Of a stretch of DNA of 64,000 nucleotides, positions 25,621 through 37,009 are shown piece after piece; the stretch's first letter is position 1, and each line of letters opens with the position of its first letter. The stretch lies in the NCBI GenBank assembly GCA_034509425.1, contig JAVTVJ010000447.1, positions 1,116,001-1,180,000 of the forward strand, in the 5' to 3' direction. The position numbers were made by a program, and so were the translations under genes. Under the pieces are notes generated by a model. That model searched no databases, was not told the origin of the DNA, and saw only the letters and a program-made list of their open reading frames with translations. Source of the DNA: Eopsaltria australis (taxonomy: Eukaryota; Chordata; Aves; Passeriformes; Petroicidae).

Positions 25621-28600
25621 TTTTTCTTCCAAAGGGTTTGGGCAGTGGTCCAAGACACATAAAAGAGATAGAAGAGCAAACAGAACACATGCTAGCCCAG
25701 AAACATTCAATCTACTGTAATGCAACTCAACTGTAAATATCCACCATTACCAGAGTTATAATACCACAAAAACATCAGAAAAGACATTAACTGAAGTGAG
25801 TTTTTCGGTATTTCTACTGAGTAGAAAGAATATTCTAATTTTTATACAAATTGATCAAACTAACCTGCATTTTAGGTCTAAAAAGTAGAGCTTTTCCCAG
25901 TAAGACACAATTTCTGAACAAACTGATATATAAATATTGCCTCACAACTAAATCACTGCCACTTGTCTTCTTTTTTTCTTTACTGCTCTGTATCTCCTTC
26001 CTTATCTCTACCTTTTTATCATCTTCCTACAATTCCTCTTACTTTTAACGTTTCCATGGCAATGACAGCAAAAGAAAAGATTAAATATGCTTTGTGTATT
26101 TTTTTCTGGTTTTACATAAAATTTTGGAAGACGGCAAAGGGAAAAAAAATAATATCACATATCCCTCAGAGAGCGATGCCAGAGCCAGGCCAATAACTCA
26201 TTATGCAAACACAAGGATTTACCAATTAACAGCTACTTGTAAACTCATCACAGCTCTAAAGACAATCTGTTAAAAAAACAGAGGGAGAGAAAAGTAAGAA
26301 AGTATTATCCAATAGAGAGTGAAAGTTAAAGTTTAACTTTCTATTTAACTAGAACTGTTAAGGGTTATTGGATACCTTCTGGATAACATCCAAAGCGTAT
26401 TCTGAATTTTTATGTTTAAGTCTTTATATTAAGGTAAAAAAGTTGCAGATCCACAGTTAGAAATAAATGGATCTTTGCATCTGAAATTAAAATGAAGTAG
26501 GGGAGCCTATCCAGCTGCATTTTTTCAACACTATTCAAAGCAAAGGGTTCTTCTTTAACAGTTCACCAGTTTGAGAAGGAATTCTGCAATCCCCTCAACT
26601 CAAGAACCTGCCAGGTGCATTAAAAACGTAATTGAGACCATTTATTGTAGAAATACTTTAGAATGTAACAAGAAAGAATTCATTGTGTTTTTCAAAGCCT
26701 TCTCCTGAAGCACCCATGGATCAATAGCAGACACTCCCATCTCTCTCATGGTAACAAAGACACCCTTTGGATGCTCAATACAACTCTCAAAAATACACAG
26801 AGGTGTCTATGCCACTGTCATTTAAAGAGAAAATGCCCCACTTGGAGAACTCCAAATACACACTTTGGTATTTGCAACTGTGGGACTTCAAGAAATCTGA
26901 GCTCTTTTCTCTCCTGCCCCACAGCCCCTCCATTTTGGTGAACGTATTTCTTCTGAAAATAGAAGCTGGGAGACATCCAAAGTATTTGTCAATTAGGTAG
27001 AAGTGAATAAATTGTTCTGGTGTTTTTTTCTGACTTTTGTTTTGTGAGAAAACGATTTCCCAAATTAGGACACTGACTCTAAAATGGTTGTGTCAAGGTT
27101 ACGTTTAACTGGGAAAGGTAACTGCATTATCCAAAAATTTTTAGGTATTTATATGACATTACTTCCAAACACAATCCTGCTTTTAGTCTTACCATGAACA
27201 CCAACATCCAAATCACTACAATGGTTCCTTTTTAATTTTACTTAAAAATGGTTTAGACCAAAGCTGATTGAACTCTGCCTCAGGCTTTTCTACTAGATAT
27301 CCATTTTAAAATCCTTTGGTCTCTTTTATAGACAGCTGAAGTTGCTGCAGGACTTTCCATTCCTTGCTTCAGTATTTAAAGGCTGGTAGATGCTGGTTCA
27401 CTGATATTTAGAGATCTGGTCTATTTTCAGAGGAAAGAGATATTTATATTTCTCAGGGAGTTCAAGTACCAAATATATGACAAGGCTGTGCAGTATCCAC
27501 AAGGATGTGAACCCCAGAAATTCCAGTTCCATGAGTCAGATGAAATATTTCCCTGAAGCACTGCTAACTGAGTCATGTAGATATTGTATGGAAAGAGAAT
27601 CTAAAACCACCTTTCAAAATTTCAGATGGCTTGGAAATTATATTTTTTTCTTTCCTATGCAGAATATTCATCTCAACTCTGTAAGTTCAAGTATCTTTGG
27701 GGATATTTTTTTCCTCTTTACCTCTAGTCCATAAAGGATCCATCACCACCTTAAGCAATGTGAAATGCTCCAAAGCTTTACTCTTGTAAATCATATTGAC
27801 CAACAGGTTTGGGTGTGAGTTTTTTGAGATTACAAGATTCCCAGAAAATTAACATCATTCTTTCAGATATTTGGGTCTCCACAAACAGTGGATAAACCCT
27901 TAAATTATACTTTGAACCACAGGGAGTTTATACAAATGACCACCAAAACGAAAGTTTTCCTATACTGAAGTACTGATGAAATGATTAAAGCAGCTCTGTA
28001 TAAGAAAGCAATAAATGCTGGAAAAGTGGACATTACTTGTGACTGATTTCCATTCCCTGTCTGCAAGTGCTTACACAATTAACCTTCTGACATGAAGATC
28101 TCCTATTAATAAGAAATCTGGAATGTGTGTGCCAAGGAGTTTATAAGTTAATATGATGTATTACTTGATTTGTCTCCAGAAAAATAAGCACACTGGCCTG
28201 TTATTGCATATCTAACCACCTATTTCATGTTCATAACAGAGTTCTTGTAATTTGAGTAATCCATCTTTATAGAATTTTTTATGATTAAATCCTCAGCCAA
28301 GTGACAATACATACTTTTTTATACGAAAAAAATGATATAAGGATATACTGACTTCTATTTCAGAACGTAATACATTATTTCATGTATTGTTCTTCATCAC
28401 TGAAGTATATCATCCTTTCTTCTCACGTTTGGTGGCGTTTTTCTTCACCCTAACTGTAAAGGTTATTGCAATTTACAGAGCCAGATTAATTTTGAAACCT
28501 TTCAGGCCTCCTTGCCCTCTGATGTGAGTTTTCTGCAGAAGGAACCACACCCTGCTCTCACTATTTGGAAATCATAGTTACAAGGTACAGTAAGGAGTTT

Positions 28601-28746
28601 GGATGGAAGCCTGTAAACTCTTTTCCTCTAGAAACATATGACAGAATAAATTTCCACTAAACAAAACTGCTTTCTTCCAGAAGCTGTTCTTCCTCAAAAT
28701 AAAGCACATACCTTCAGAAGATGCATTTCTTCAAAATAAGTAGAAA

Positions 28747-29267
28747 TTTCTTTTTCTTTTTTTCTTTTTCTTTTTTCTTTCTTTCCTTCCTTCCTTCCTT
28801 CCTTCCTTCCTTCCTTCCTTCCTTCCTTCCTTCCTTCCTTCCTTCCTTCCTTCCTTCCTTCTTCCTTCCTTCCTTCCTTCCTTCCTTCCTTCCTTCCTTC
28901 CTTCCTTCCTTCCTTCCTTCCCTTCCTTCTTCCTTCCTTCCTTCCTTCCTTCCTTCCTTCCTTCCTTCCTTCCTTCCTTCCTTCCTTCCTTCCTTCCTTC
29001 CTTTCCTCTCCTCTCCTCTCCTCTCTCTCTCCTCTCCTCTCTCCCTCTCCCTCTCCTCTCTCTCCTTTCCTTCCCTCCTCCTCCTCCTCCTCCTTTCCTT
29101 TCCTTTCCTTTCCTTTCCTTTCCTTTCCTTTCCTTTCCTTTCCTTTCCTTTCCTTTCCTTTCCTTTCCTTTCCTTTCCTTTCCTTTTCTCTCCCCTCTTT
29201 CTCTCTTTCTTTCTCTTTTCTTTCTCTCTTCTTTCTCTCTTCTTTCTCCTTTCTTTTCTTTCTTCCC
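28747..29267. repeat. 521-nt homopyrimidine compound microsatellite
   Basis: Every base from 28747 to 29267 is C or T on the plus strand. The order is T-rich lead-in, long CCTT tetranucleotide array (about 28785-29003, with phase breaks near 28860 and 28920), CTCTC-type stretch, CTC trinucleotides near 29078-29093, TTTCC pentanucleotide array (about 29095-29185), then mixed CT. Frames of 186-217 codons read across it (EGRK- and PSFL-type repeats) are artefacts. Assembly length here is unreliable. Confidence 0.97.
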
Positions 29268-29940
29268 AGTGTGCACACATATTGTCTCCACTGTTTATTA
29301 ACTTCTCTAAATTTGTTTAGTCCCAAAAATCTCCTTTTTTCACCCAAGAGCCTGTGTTACAATGATCCCCTCACCCCTCTGGTTACTCAGCTGTTTTTGA
29401 TACTCATTTCTCTCCATTCCCTTGCTGCTGTCTCTTATGCAAGTCCATCCCTTTTCTGCTCATTTATGTAAAGATTCATTTTAAATCCCTATTTTCTACC
29501 TCAATGTGACTCTGTTCCTCACCTGCCAACACATCACTGTACCAAATTTCAAAGAGAGAAACAGCACAGAGATTTAAGGGCTGGGAACACAGATTCCAGC
29601 ACTGTGATGCAGCTGCTGGGACCATTCCCCAAAGCTGCAGGACAAGGAAATTCACTTTCCTGAGAAAAGGAGCACCCAGCTGGGAGTGAGAGAAGGGAAA
29701 ACACCCATGAACAGCCAGAGCAGCAGAGCTCAGCCCAGGCCATCCAGCAGCTCTAAGGGCTGTAATTCCCACCTGACACCTCCTAATGCCATCGTGGTGG
29801 CAGCAGTGATGGGGGTGGATGGGTCCACCAGGGGAGATAATCATGATGGATCATTTGAACCCAGAAAGGCCAGCAAACTGCTGAGAGGAAAGTCTCTGAG
29901 AGAGAAAAGTATCAATTTGATCCTTCTAAGGCTCTGAAAG
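29268..29940. other. Unique non-coding stretch
   Basis: Lies between the pyrimidine tract and a CR1 3' end. It is moderately GC-rich, with short frames on both strands (minus 29476-29844, plus 29686-29937). No known domain or splice structure is convincing. Part of it may be an unrecognised CR1 body upstream of the tail at 29941. Confidence 0.45.
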
Positions 29941-29997
29941 AAGGTTAGATTTGATGGTATTGGAGGTCTTTTTCAACCTCAATGATTCTATGATTTC
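29941..29997 (+). mobile_element. CR1 LINE 3' tail
   Basis: A short match to the CR1 terminus: GGTTAGATTTGATGGTATTG, TTTTTCAACCTCAATGATTC and a final TATGATT. It is only about 57 bases, but the order and the terminal repeat are diagnostic. Confidence 0.75.
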
Positions 29998-30102
29998 CCA
30001 GAGAATTTTTCAAAAAGGGGAAAAAACCTCTTGCAATAAAGATGTGATTAATGTCAAGACACTTGAAAATACATTATACATAATTCTCATATTTAACTGA
30101 AG

Positions 30103-30300
30103 TCAAAAAGTAAAAAAAAAAAACAAAAAAAAAAAACCAACGAACCAAAAAAAAATCCAAAAATCCCACAACCCCCCCTGCAAAAGAACTCCAAAACTAA
30201 ACAAAAAACAAACAAACAAAACCCACCAAAATAACAACAGAAAAACTCCCATGAACAAACAACAACAAAACTCCAAACCAACCATCCAGAAAAATCCAAG
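30103..30300. repeat. A/C-rich low-complexity tract
   Basis: About 200 bases made almost wholly of A and C on the plus strand, with very few G or T. It includes poly-A runs, CAAA/AACAA units and a short C run (ACCCCCCCTG). The minus-strand open frames it creates (rich in F, C, G and L) are compositional artefacts. Confidence 0.85.
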
Positions 30301-31670
30301 CTAAAGATCAGATGGGAATATACACCAATAAACTAAATACAAGAAAGTAGGAAAACATTTAGAGAAACCCATAAAATTCAGAAGAAAAATGATAATGCAA
30401 AACTACACACAGGTTCAAACTGCTATTTTTGAAAACCACATGTCAATTAGAAATTATTCTTAATGGTATTTGTAACAGCTTCATTTGCCTATTTAAAATA
30501 AACAGACTTCAATTCCTTTCTCAAATGTTCTTCTCCCACTCCTAAATGATACAAGCTCATTTAACAACTGGTAGTCAAACACGTTCCAAACTGCAGAGGA
30601 TTATTGTGAAGCAAAAATAATTCTGCCATTCTAAAAAAAGTGGCTGGCAATTAGTGATTTCAGTTGGCCTTTTCTCCACAGTGTTTAGCAGAATGTTATA
30701 TTTAAGCCTTATTAAAATGTACAGAGATTCTACAATCTTAAATATAGATTTCCTTGCTAATTCTCTGTCAAAGTCAAATAGAAAAAACAGAAATGTGGAA
30801 AAAATCTTTGACAATGGAAATGGAATGGCTGTATTGAGTAAAAGATAAATCATTGTATTAAAATATCTATTTGGTCTGTATTACCATTTGATTTTCCAGA
30901 GCAGTATCCTCTTGAACACTTACCTTAAACCCTATTTTTACCTAAGAGTAGCTTGAAACCTAAGAGGGTCAAGAGAAAATGCAAAGAAACACTCTTTGAT
31001 TATATTTGTATCTATTAAAGTTAAGTTGTTGGCTTTTTCCTCATCTGAATTTGAACTATCATGCATCTTTTTCACATACTAGAAAATTCCCTGCTTTCTT
31101 TGTCAGAAATATTCTACCCATAATTGATGGCTTGGAGAACACGTGGAGGATCTAAACTATTACCTGAGATCCTTTAAATTATATTCTCAACTAATTTCTC
31201 CATAAATCTTATCATTTATATGTATAAATCTAGGGCAATAAAGTTTAATTGTTTTGCTTTTTCATCAAACTGAAATGGATCATCTGATTGTGATTTTGTT
31301 ATTCAATATTAACAAGATACCAGTGTATCACACAACAGTATTTTTTTTTACTAGTTTTTATCAAAATAAAGGCAGTGAGCTGAGCTGTAGCTTTAGACAT
31401 GTCCCGCACAAACTGTCTTCAAAAGTTTTCTCTTTGGCAAGAGGAATCAGTGAGGGTACAAAACCTCAAAGCAACTTCATGATCACCTTTCTGTGTGTTT
31501 GCAGGGGAAGAAAGTTTATATGGGTGAAAAAAAAGCAAAAACAAACCCCCAAACTCCCAGCAATGACCCATAACCAGATTTCTTGGGGCTGTGCAGAGGC
31601 AGTAAAAGTAAGGTATACATTCTGGCCTGTGCCTTGCTTGCCCTTGCTACATCCAAAAAGGGTATTTAAA
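30301..31670. other. Unique non-coding stretch
   Basis: AT-rich sequence. A 139-codon plus-strand frame at 31254-31673 has no recognisable motif and ends inside the next CR1. Nothing else is identifiable. Confidence 0.6.
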
Positions 31671-31790
31671 TAGAATTATAGAATCACTTAGGGTGGAAAA
31701 GACCTTCAGGATCATTGAGTTAACCCAGCACAGCCAAGGTCACCCCTAGGCCATGTTCCCAAGTGCCACACCTACACATAAAAGCTCTTT
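31671..31790 (-). mobile_element. CR1 LINE fragment, 3' end
   Basis: Reversed tail TAGAATTATAGAATCACTTA, then GGGTGGAAAAGACCTTCAGG, ATCATTGAGTTAACCCAGCA, GGCCATGTTCCCAAGTGCCA and CACCTACACATAAAAG. This is the subfamily with the 'taacccagca ... cca' motif, which would join upstream to the type of piece seen at 15156. It is truncated early. Confidence 0.88.
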
Positions 31791-34377
31791 CCATGGTGAA
31801 GTTCCTTTAGATTCTACAAATTCTACAGCCAGTGTGGAAAAAGGAAACAAAGACTGGATCCAAATAAAGACTCGTACAGTATTTTAATTTCTAGATAAGT
31901 TGCAAATGATGAGAAATATGTATCTTGCATCACTTTTTGCAGTATTATATTTTAAGATCTATATTACTTTTCAGCCCTGAGTCTCTGCAGGTCATTGAAG
32001 CCAGTGCTGTTCCTTACTCCACCTGCATCTCCTGCACCAATGGTTGGGCCTCCCATTCCCTTCTTCATTTATGGCCTCTCCCAGCATGAAGTCAAATTGT
32101 AACATAAATATTAAAGTAGAGAAAAATACAGAGCAGAGAGAGAGTCTGGGTCATTCAGCAGTGAAGCAGAGATTGCCTTGGGGAACAGATCATTTCTATG
32201 GCACACCAAAACAAGGATGCAATGCAATCTCTGGCAAACATTTGGATAAAGTTGCTATTTTCTCCCTTGACTTTGCCAAAACCAAACAACTGCAATAGCT
32301 GTAAGGTTCTCTCACTGACTATGTGGCAAACACAGAAAATTAGAAACACTCCCATTGTAAAGAGTGGAACAATATTAAAAATTAATGCAATTAACTAGGT
32401 AGTCCTGACTATCCAGCACAGGCACAATCATTTGCCTTCTGTACGTGCTGAGCTTAAAAACTGGAATAATGCTCTTTTTGGTGAAAATTTCATCAAGCAA
32501 AGTCAATCTTTATCCCTTAAATAAGAAGACAGGCTACATACACTAAGAAATTAATGCAGGAGGGAAGCCTGCAAGTCAGCATGGTGAATGCATTTGCAGA
32601 ATAAGGGTAATATTTACTGTCTTTCCCAATTTTTATGCCCTGCATAAAACTTCCCAGCTATTACAAAGAATAACTCAGAGACAGGTGACAGAACAAAGTT
32701 ACTGGTATGTCTGTGTTTCCTTTTGAGAATGTGTTCATGCTGTACATATTAATAAGTATCAGTGAGATTAAATCAAAATAACATATATGGGCAATTGAGC
32801 ATGGATTTTCTGAATCACTGTTATTTATAGGAGCACTAAACAAATCTGTGATTATATTAAAATATAGGTGAAGCCTACATTAAAGCAGAGGAGGTGTAAT
32901 GAAGATTGAAGAGGAAATACACCTATACTATTCTTACAACGAACAGATTAGGACAAAAATTATCATTTCCCATTGAACAGAGAAAAATGCTTTTCAGTTC
33001 ATTAAGAAGAATGAAGTGACAAACAGAGTTTGCACACATTAGAAATTCTTCTCAGCTTTAAAGATGTTAAAAGCAGAAGGTGCATTTTGGATCACATTTT
33101 GTGGTGTTCAAGCCTAAAAAAAATAGGTATGAAAAGAAACAGGAATTCCACTCGGTGTTTTGAAATAAGATTATAATCTCTAATACAGGAAATGAAGAGA
33201 GAAATATTTATGTGTATGTCTGTTCCTATTTATTTACACATTATTTCAGACAAATGCAGTTCAGAAACAGCCAACAAATATATCCAAAGGAATGGATATT
33301 GCTTTTGTCCCATCCCATCCTGCAGAAGATGGGAAAACAACTGATGTTCAGTTTTCTTGGTGCTGTGGTTGCAATCCACAAACCTGTCCTCAGGAGAGCT
33401 CTGGCTGACACTTCCCAAAGCAGGTAAGACCCCACATTTCTCCCCATGCCCAGGCTCTCAGTGGAAGATGGGGGATCCAACAGGTGCAGTTTGCTCTGAT
33501 TTGAGAACTGACCTTTCTCTAATAGGAGAACCACAGTTGCCGTTTTAAAATAGTTCTCCAGGTGAAGAAAACTTCAGGGAGACATTACCTGCAACAAGGA
33601 CCTAATTAAACTGAATTGATTTCCTCCCAAATGTTTCTTGCTACTTATGGCTTAGGAACATCACTGCACAGACTAGAAAAAAGAAGGAAGGAAAACCCAA
33701 AAAACTGTATATTTGAATGGCAATTATTTTCTATCCCCCAGCTGGTTTTGGCAGTTATTTTAAAATGCCAGAGAATTCACTGCACTTTGATGAAGGCACT
33801 TGTTATTTCTTAGCTGTGAACAAGACAATTCCAGGGCACCAAGTTCAAAAGACAGCATTCACAGAAGGCAATAATTAGACTCAACTACACTGAGATGCTG
33901 TTGCAACTGAACAGCTCTGTCTGGTAGTTGTAGGGTCAGAAATTTAATGTTGCACCATTTGGTGTAATGGCTCTGGTAACCGCTTGCTTATTTTCACACC
34001 TACAGTGGAAAGTAATTAAAGTCAAATCCTGTTAGCTGTAATTAGATGGCAGGACTCATTTAAACTAAATGCAAGAAAAAGAAGAAAAGTAAAGAATCAG
34101 AAAAATGAAGGAAGTATCAGATTTCATAATTAGCAGGTCAGTACCTTCTCTAGTCTGAATTTATTCAGAAAAGAAAATTATTTAGCAAATGCCTGAGAAT
34201 TACAGACCTTTAGATTTTATTTTTCCTTCAAAATATCAAAAACACTAAAGAAGGAAATGAATGTGATTTATGCATTTTAATAGAGCTTTTCTATTCTACT
34301 CTTAAAAAGTAATTGTATTAAAATAAAAATATAGAAAAGTACATCTTCCTAGTTGGTACCACTTAGTATTTGGTTCA
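31791..34377. other. Unique non-coding stretch
   Basis: No gene supported. Overlapping frames on both strands at 33212-33548 have no known family. A block with regulatory texture is at 33900-34070. Confidence 0.6.
33900..34070. promoter_or_regulatory. Candidate conserved non-coding element
   Basis: Unique block with words such as TTTGGTGTAATGGC, GGTAACCGCTTGC, AAAGTAATTAAAGTCAAATC and GCTGTAATTAGATGGCAGG. The density of homeodomain-like TAAT sites and the absence of repeats suggest a distal regulatory element. Support is textural only. Confidence 0.3.
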
Positions 34378-34755
34378 GCTTGGAGAAGAGAAGGATTTGA
34401 GGTGACCTAATTGGTGCCTTCCAGTACCTGAAGGGAGCCTGCGAGAAAGATGGAGAGAGACAATTTACAAGGGATGGAGGGACAGGACACAGGGAATGGC
34501 TTCAAACTGCCAGAGGGCAGGGATAGATGGGATATTAGGATGAAATCCTTCCCAGTGAGGGTGGGGAGGCCCTGGCACAGGGTGCCCAGAGAAGCTGTGG
34601 CTGCCCCTGGATCCCTAGAAGTGTTCAAGGCCAGGTTGGACAGGGCTTGGAGCACCCTGGGATAGTGGAAGGTGTCCCTGCCACAGCAGGGAGCTGGAAT
34701 GAGATGGTCTTTTAGGTCCCTTCCAACCCAAACCATTCTGTGATTCTGTGATTCC
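34378..34755 (+). mobile_element. CR1 LINE fragment, long 3' part
   Basis: One of the two longest copies here, about 380 bases. It starts at CTTGGAGAAGAGAAGGATT, continues through GACAGGACACAGGGAATGGC, GGGATATTAGGATGAAATCC and GCACAGGGTGCCCAGAGAAG. It ends with CAACCCAAACCATTCTGTGA and a second ATTCTGTG unit. The clean double tail suggests a relatively young insertion. Minus-strand frames (34407-34872) and a plus-strand frame (34450-34665) are its shadows. Confidence 0.95.
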
Positions 34756-36878
34756 ATTCCCTCCCCTTGGGATAACGGAGCATCCAAATCCTGCAGCACA
34801 AACAGCCTGTGAACCACAGCCTCTTTTCAGCGCTTGCAGGAATTTTCCTTTAACTTTTGAATTTAATTTCATAACCTTCCTGGCCCTCTGAAGAGGTGAA
34901 TGCTTGCTCTGAGATTAGAAAGGGAATCAGCATGATTTGACAAGCCATTTGATGTATTTGCCTGCAATAGCTCTGGAATTGCAACCTTCAGGGGGACAGA
35001 AAGCTGACAGCCAGAGAAAGGACACAAAGAATGGAGTTCTGTGACTACAAGCCAGACTTTAATAAAAGGCACTAGGAATTTTTATGAGAGGGAAAAATAG
35101 ATACATTTCTAAGCTTTCTTTAAACCTTTCTCATCTGAAAAACAAAGAAGTTCTGATTGTGAGATATACCTACTGATCAACATAAAAACTTGGAGTAGTT
35201 TGAGCTTAAAGTAGTCAAAAAGCCCTGAACATGAAGATAATTGGAGAATCTGATGCACAAATCAATAGTATTTATCTGTTGGAGGCGTTCTGACTTCAAA
35301 ATCACGTAAAATTGGAGAAAGAGACTTAGAGAACTAAAATTGTTTTATCCTGGCAATGCCACATCACCACAAAAACTTTCAGGTCTGTTTCTCATTTTTA
35401 CTTCTTATCCTTAATTTAAATCATGAGTTTTACAGCTTCTCTGAGATTCTTGGCTTGACCATCTCAAGTAATTTCATTTTTTTTGCCCTCAGAAGTCCTC
35501 TCAGGAAGGCCTCAGCCTGGCTCATTTTGCAAACACTGAAGATGCCAGTGCAGAAATGTGGAAATCCCTCTAGAACTCCACATATCCCACTGTCTAACAC
35601 TGGAGTATTTTATCCTGCACGTAATCCTGGAACAACTGGGAAAACTAATTAAGCAGTGAAGCGCATAAAGAAAAGTGAGCAACACAGCCCAATAGAGCCA
35701 TTATAAAAATCAGAATCTTTCTGGATGTAGTTTATTTACACATTTTCTACTCCATTAATTTGAAATGAAAATGTATTTATCAAATCACTGAAAATCTTTC
35801 TCCTTAAATACGCAAATATAACTTCTGGAATTTCCCAATCTTGAGTCACACAAGGTGTACATAAACATTAAAACTCTGAAATACCATAAACTTGTTAAAG
35901 GCTATGTTTTTCCTCAATGCAAGAAAATATAGAATACAGAAATGAAAATTTATCAATTATTTGTACATTCTCAATTATTTTTCCATCTATTGAGACTTAA
36001 AATTCTGTATATAAATTTGGCTGAAGACTAGTTTTAATGCTGGGGAGAAATTCCCAAGTTACCAGAGGAAACCTTAAGTACTCTGTTATCAAGGAATATA
36101 AACTTTGATCAATGTGGCAGTTCCTTGACTAGAAAAGTTTCTATTTCTAGCTGCACATTTAAGGAAGGGTCATTTATTTCATTTATTTCATTTCATTCTA
36201 GCTTTTGACAATGCTAGAATTTTAGTGGAATCTTCATATTCGTGGGCTAAAAAGGGTAATAATCTGGGGAAAAAAATACAAATAATCACAATGCTGCTGG
36301 CTTTTAACTGTAAGTAGCATTGATTTAACCTTTGAGAGTATCCAAGATGCACAAGGCAAATTTTTTGTACAAAAAGCCTAAATCCCTGTCTTGAAAAGTT
36401 TCCCAAACAAAGCCAAGGCTTCCTTAAGCCTGCTTATAGCAGTTTGTCACTTCTGGTGCTGCTCACCAGGATTACTATTGGAGAACCAGATTATTGTTCT
36501 TAGGAATCTTGCATGGCTAAAATTCCAGTTAGAAACAGCAGTCAAAGCATTAAGTAAGGCAAGAGAAATAGTTTCAAGGACTATTAATCAATATCAAATA
36601 AATATTTAATAATTAATAGTTCATCTTTTGTTTTTAAAAGCATAGTCCCTCAGGTATAGGCATGGTTGTGTTACTGAGAAGACAAAATTACTACATAAAT
36701 TCTTATTTAAATAAAAATGACAATGAACAACTCTATAAAAGACTGAGTCAAGCAGAATGGCAGTAAAAGACCACATAAAACATACCAGAGTTAAACCATC
36801 TCACAGAGAAATAACAATTTGTACCTAGCTTGCAGTAGAAAGTATACAGAGAAATGTATTCAGAAGGAAACATTTGGG
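34756..36878. other. Unique non-coding stretch
   Basis: AT-rich sequence with no gene. A small tandem CATTTATTT duplication is present near 36170-36195. Nothing else can be named. Confidence 0.6.
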
Positions 36879-37009
36879 GAGATACTGGAGAAATTCAAAA
36901 TTTTATCAGACACAGATCAGGAAAACCTGGACTGGCTGGTCCTGCTCTGAGCAGAGGGCTTGAACTGCAGGATCTCCAAAGGCCCTTCCAATCCCAACAA
37001 TTCTGTGAC
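36879..37009 (+). mobile_element. CR1 LINE fragment, 3' end (diverged)
   Basis: Clear at the 3' side: CTGCTCTGAGCAGAGGGCTT, GAACTGCAGGATCTCCAAAG, GGCCCTTCCAATCCCAACAA and TTCTGTGAC. The upstream 50 bases (GGAGAAATTCAAAATTTTAT and on) are a poor match, so the start is approximate. It belongs to the 'tgagcaggggg' type of CR1 and is old. Confidence 0.8.

Larger units (their letters stand above)
22919..28746. other. Long unique non-coding stretch
   Basis: About 5.8 kb with no supportable gene. It includes a poly-A run (23335-23349) and the CpG-enriched patch at 24980-25620. Short frames around 25.25-25.54 kb overlap each other on both strands inside that patch and carry no known domain. The rest is AT-rich. 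Confidence 0.6.

Noticed and set aside
28694..29347. Four overlapping open frames of 186-217 codons with EGRK, KERKG or PSFLPSFL repeats
   Set aside because: They are read from the homopyrimidine microsatellite in different frames and strands. A repeat whose unit length is not a stop-containing multiple stays open by composition alone.
30093..30299. Cys/Phe/Gly-rich minus-strand frames
   Set aside because: They result entirely from the A/C-rich tract read on the opposite strand.
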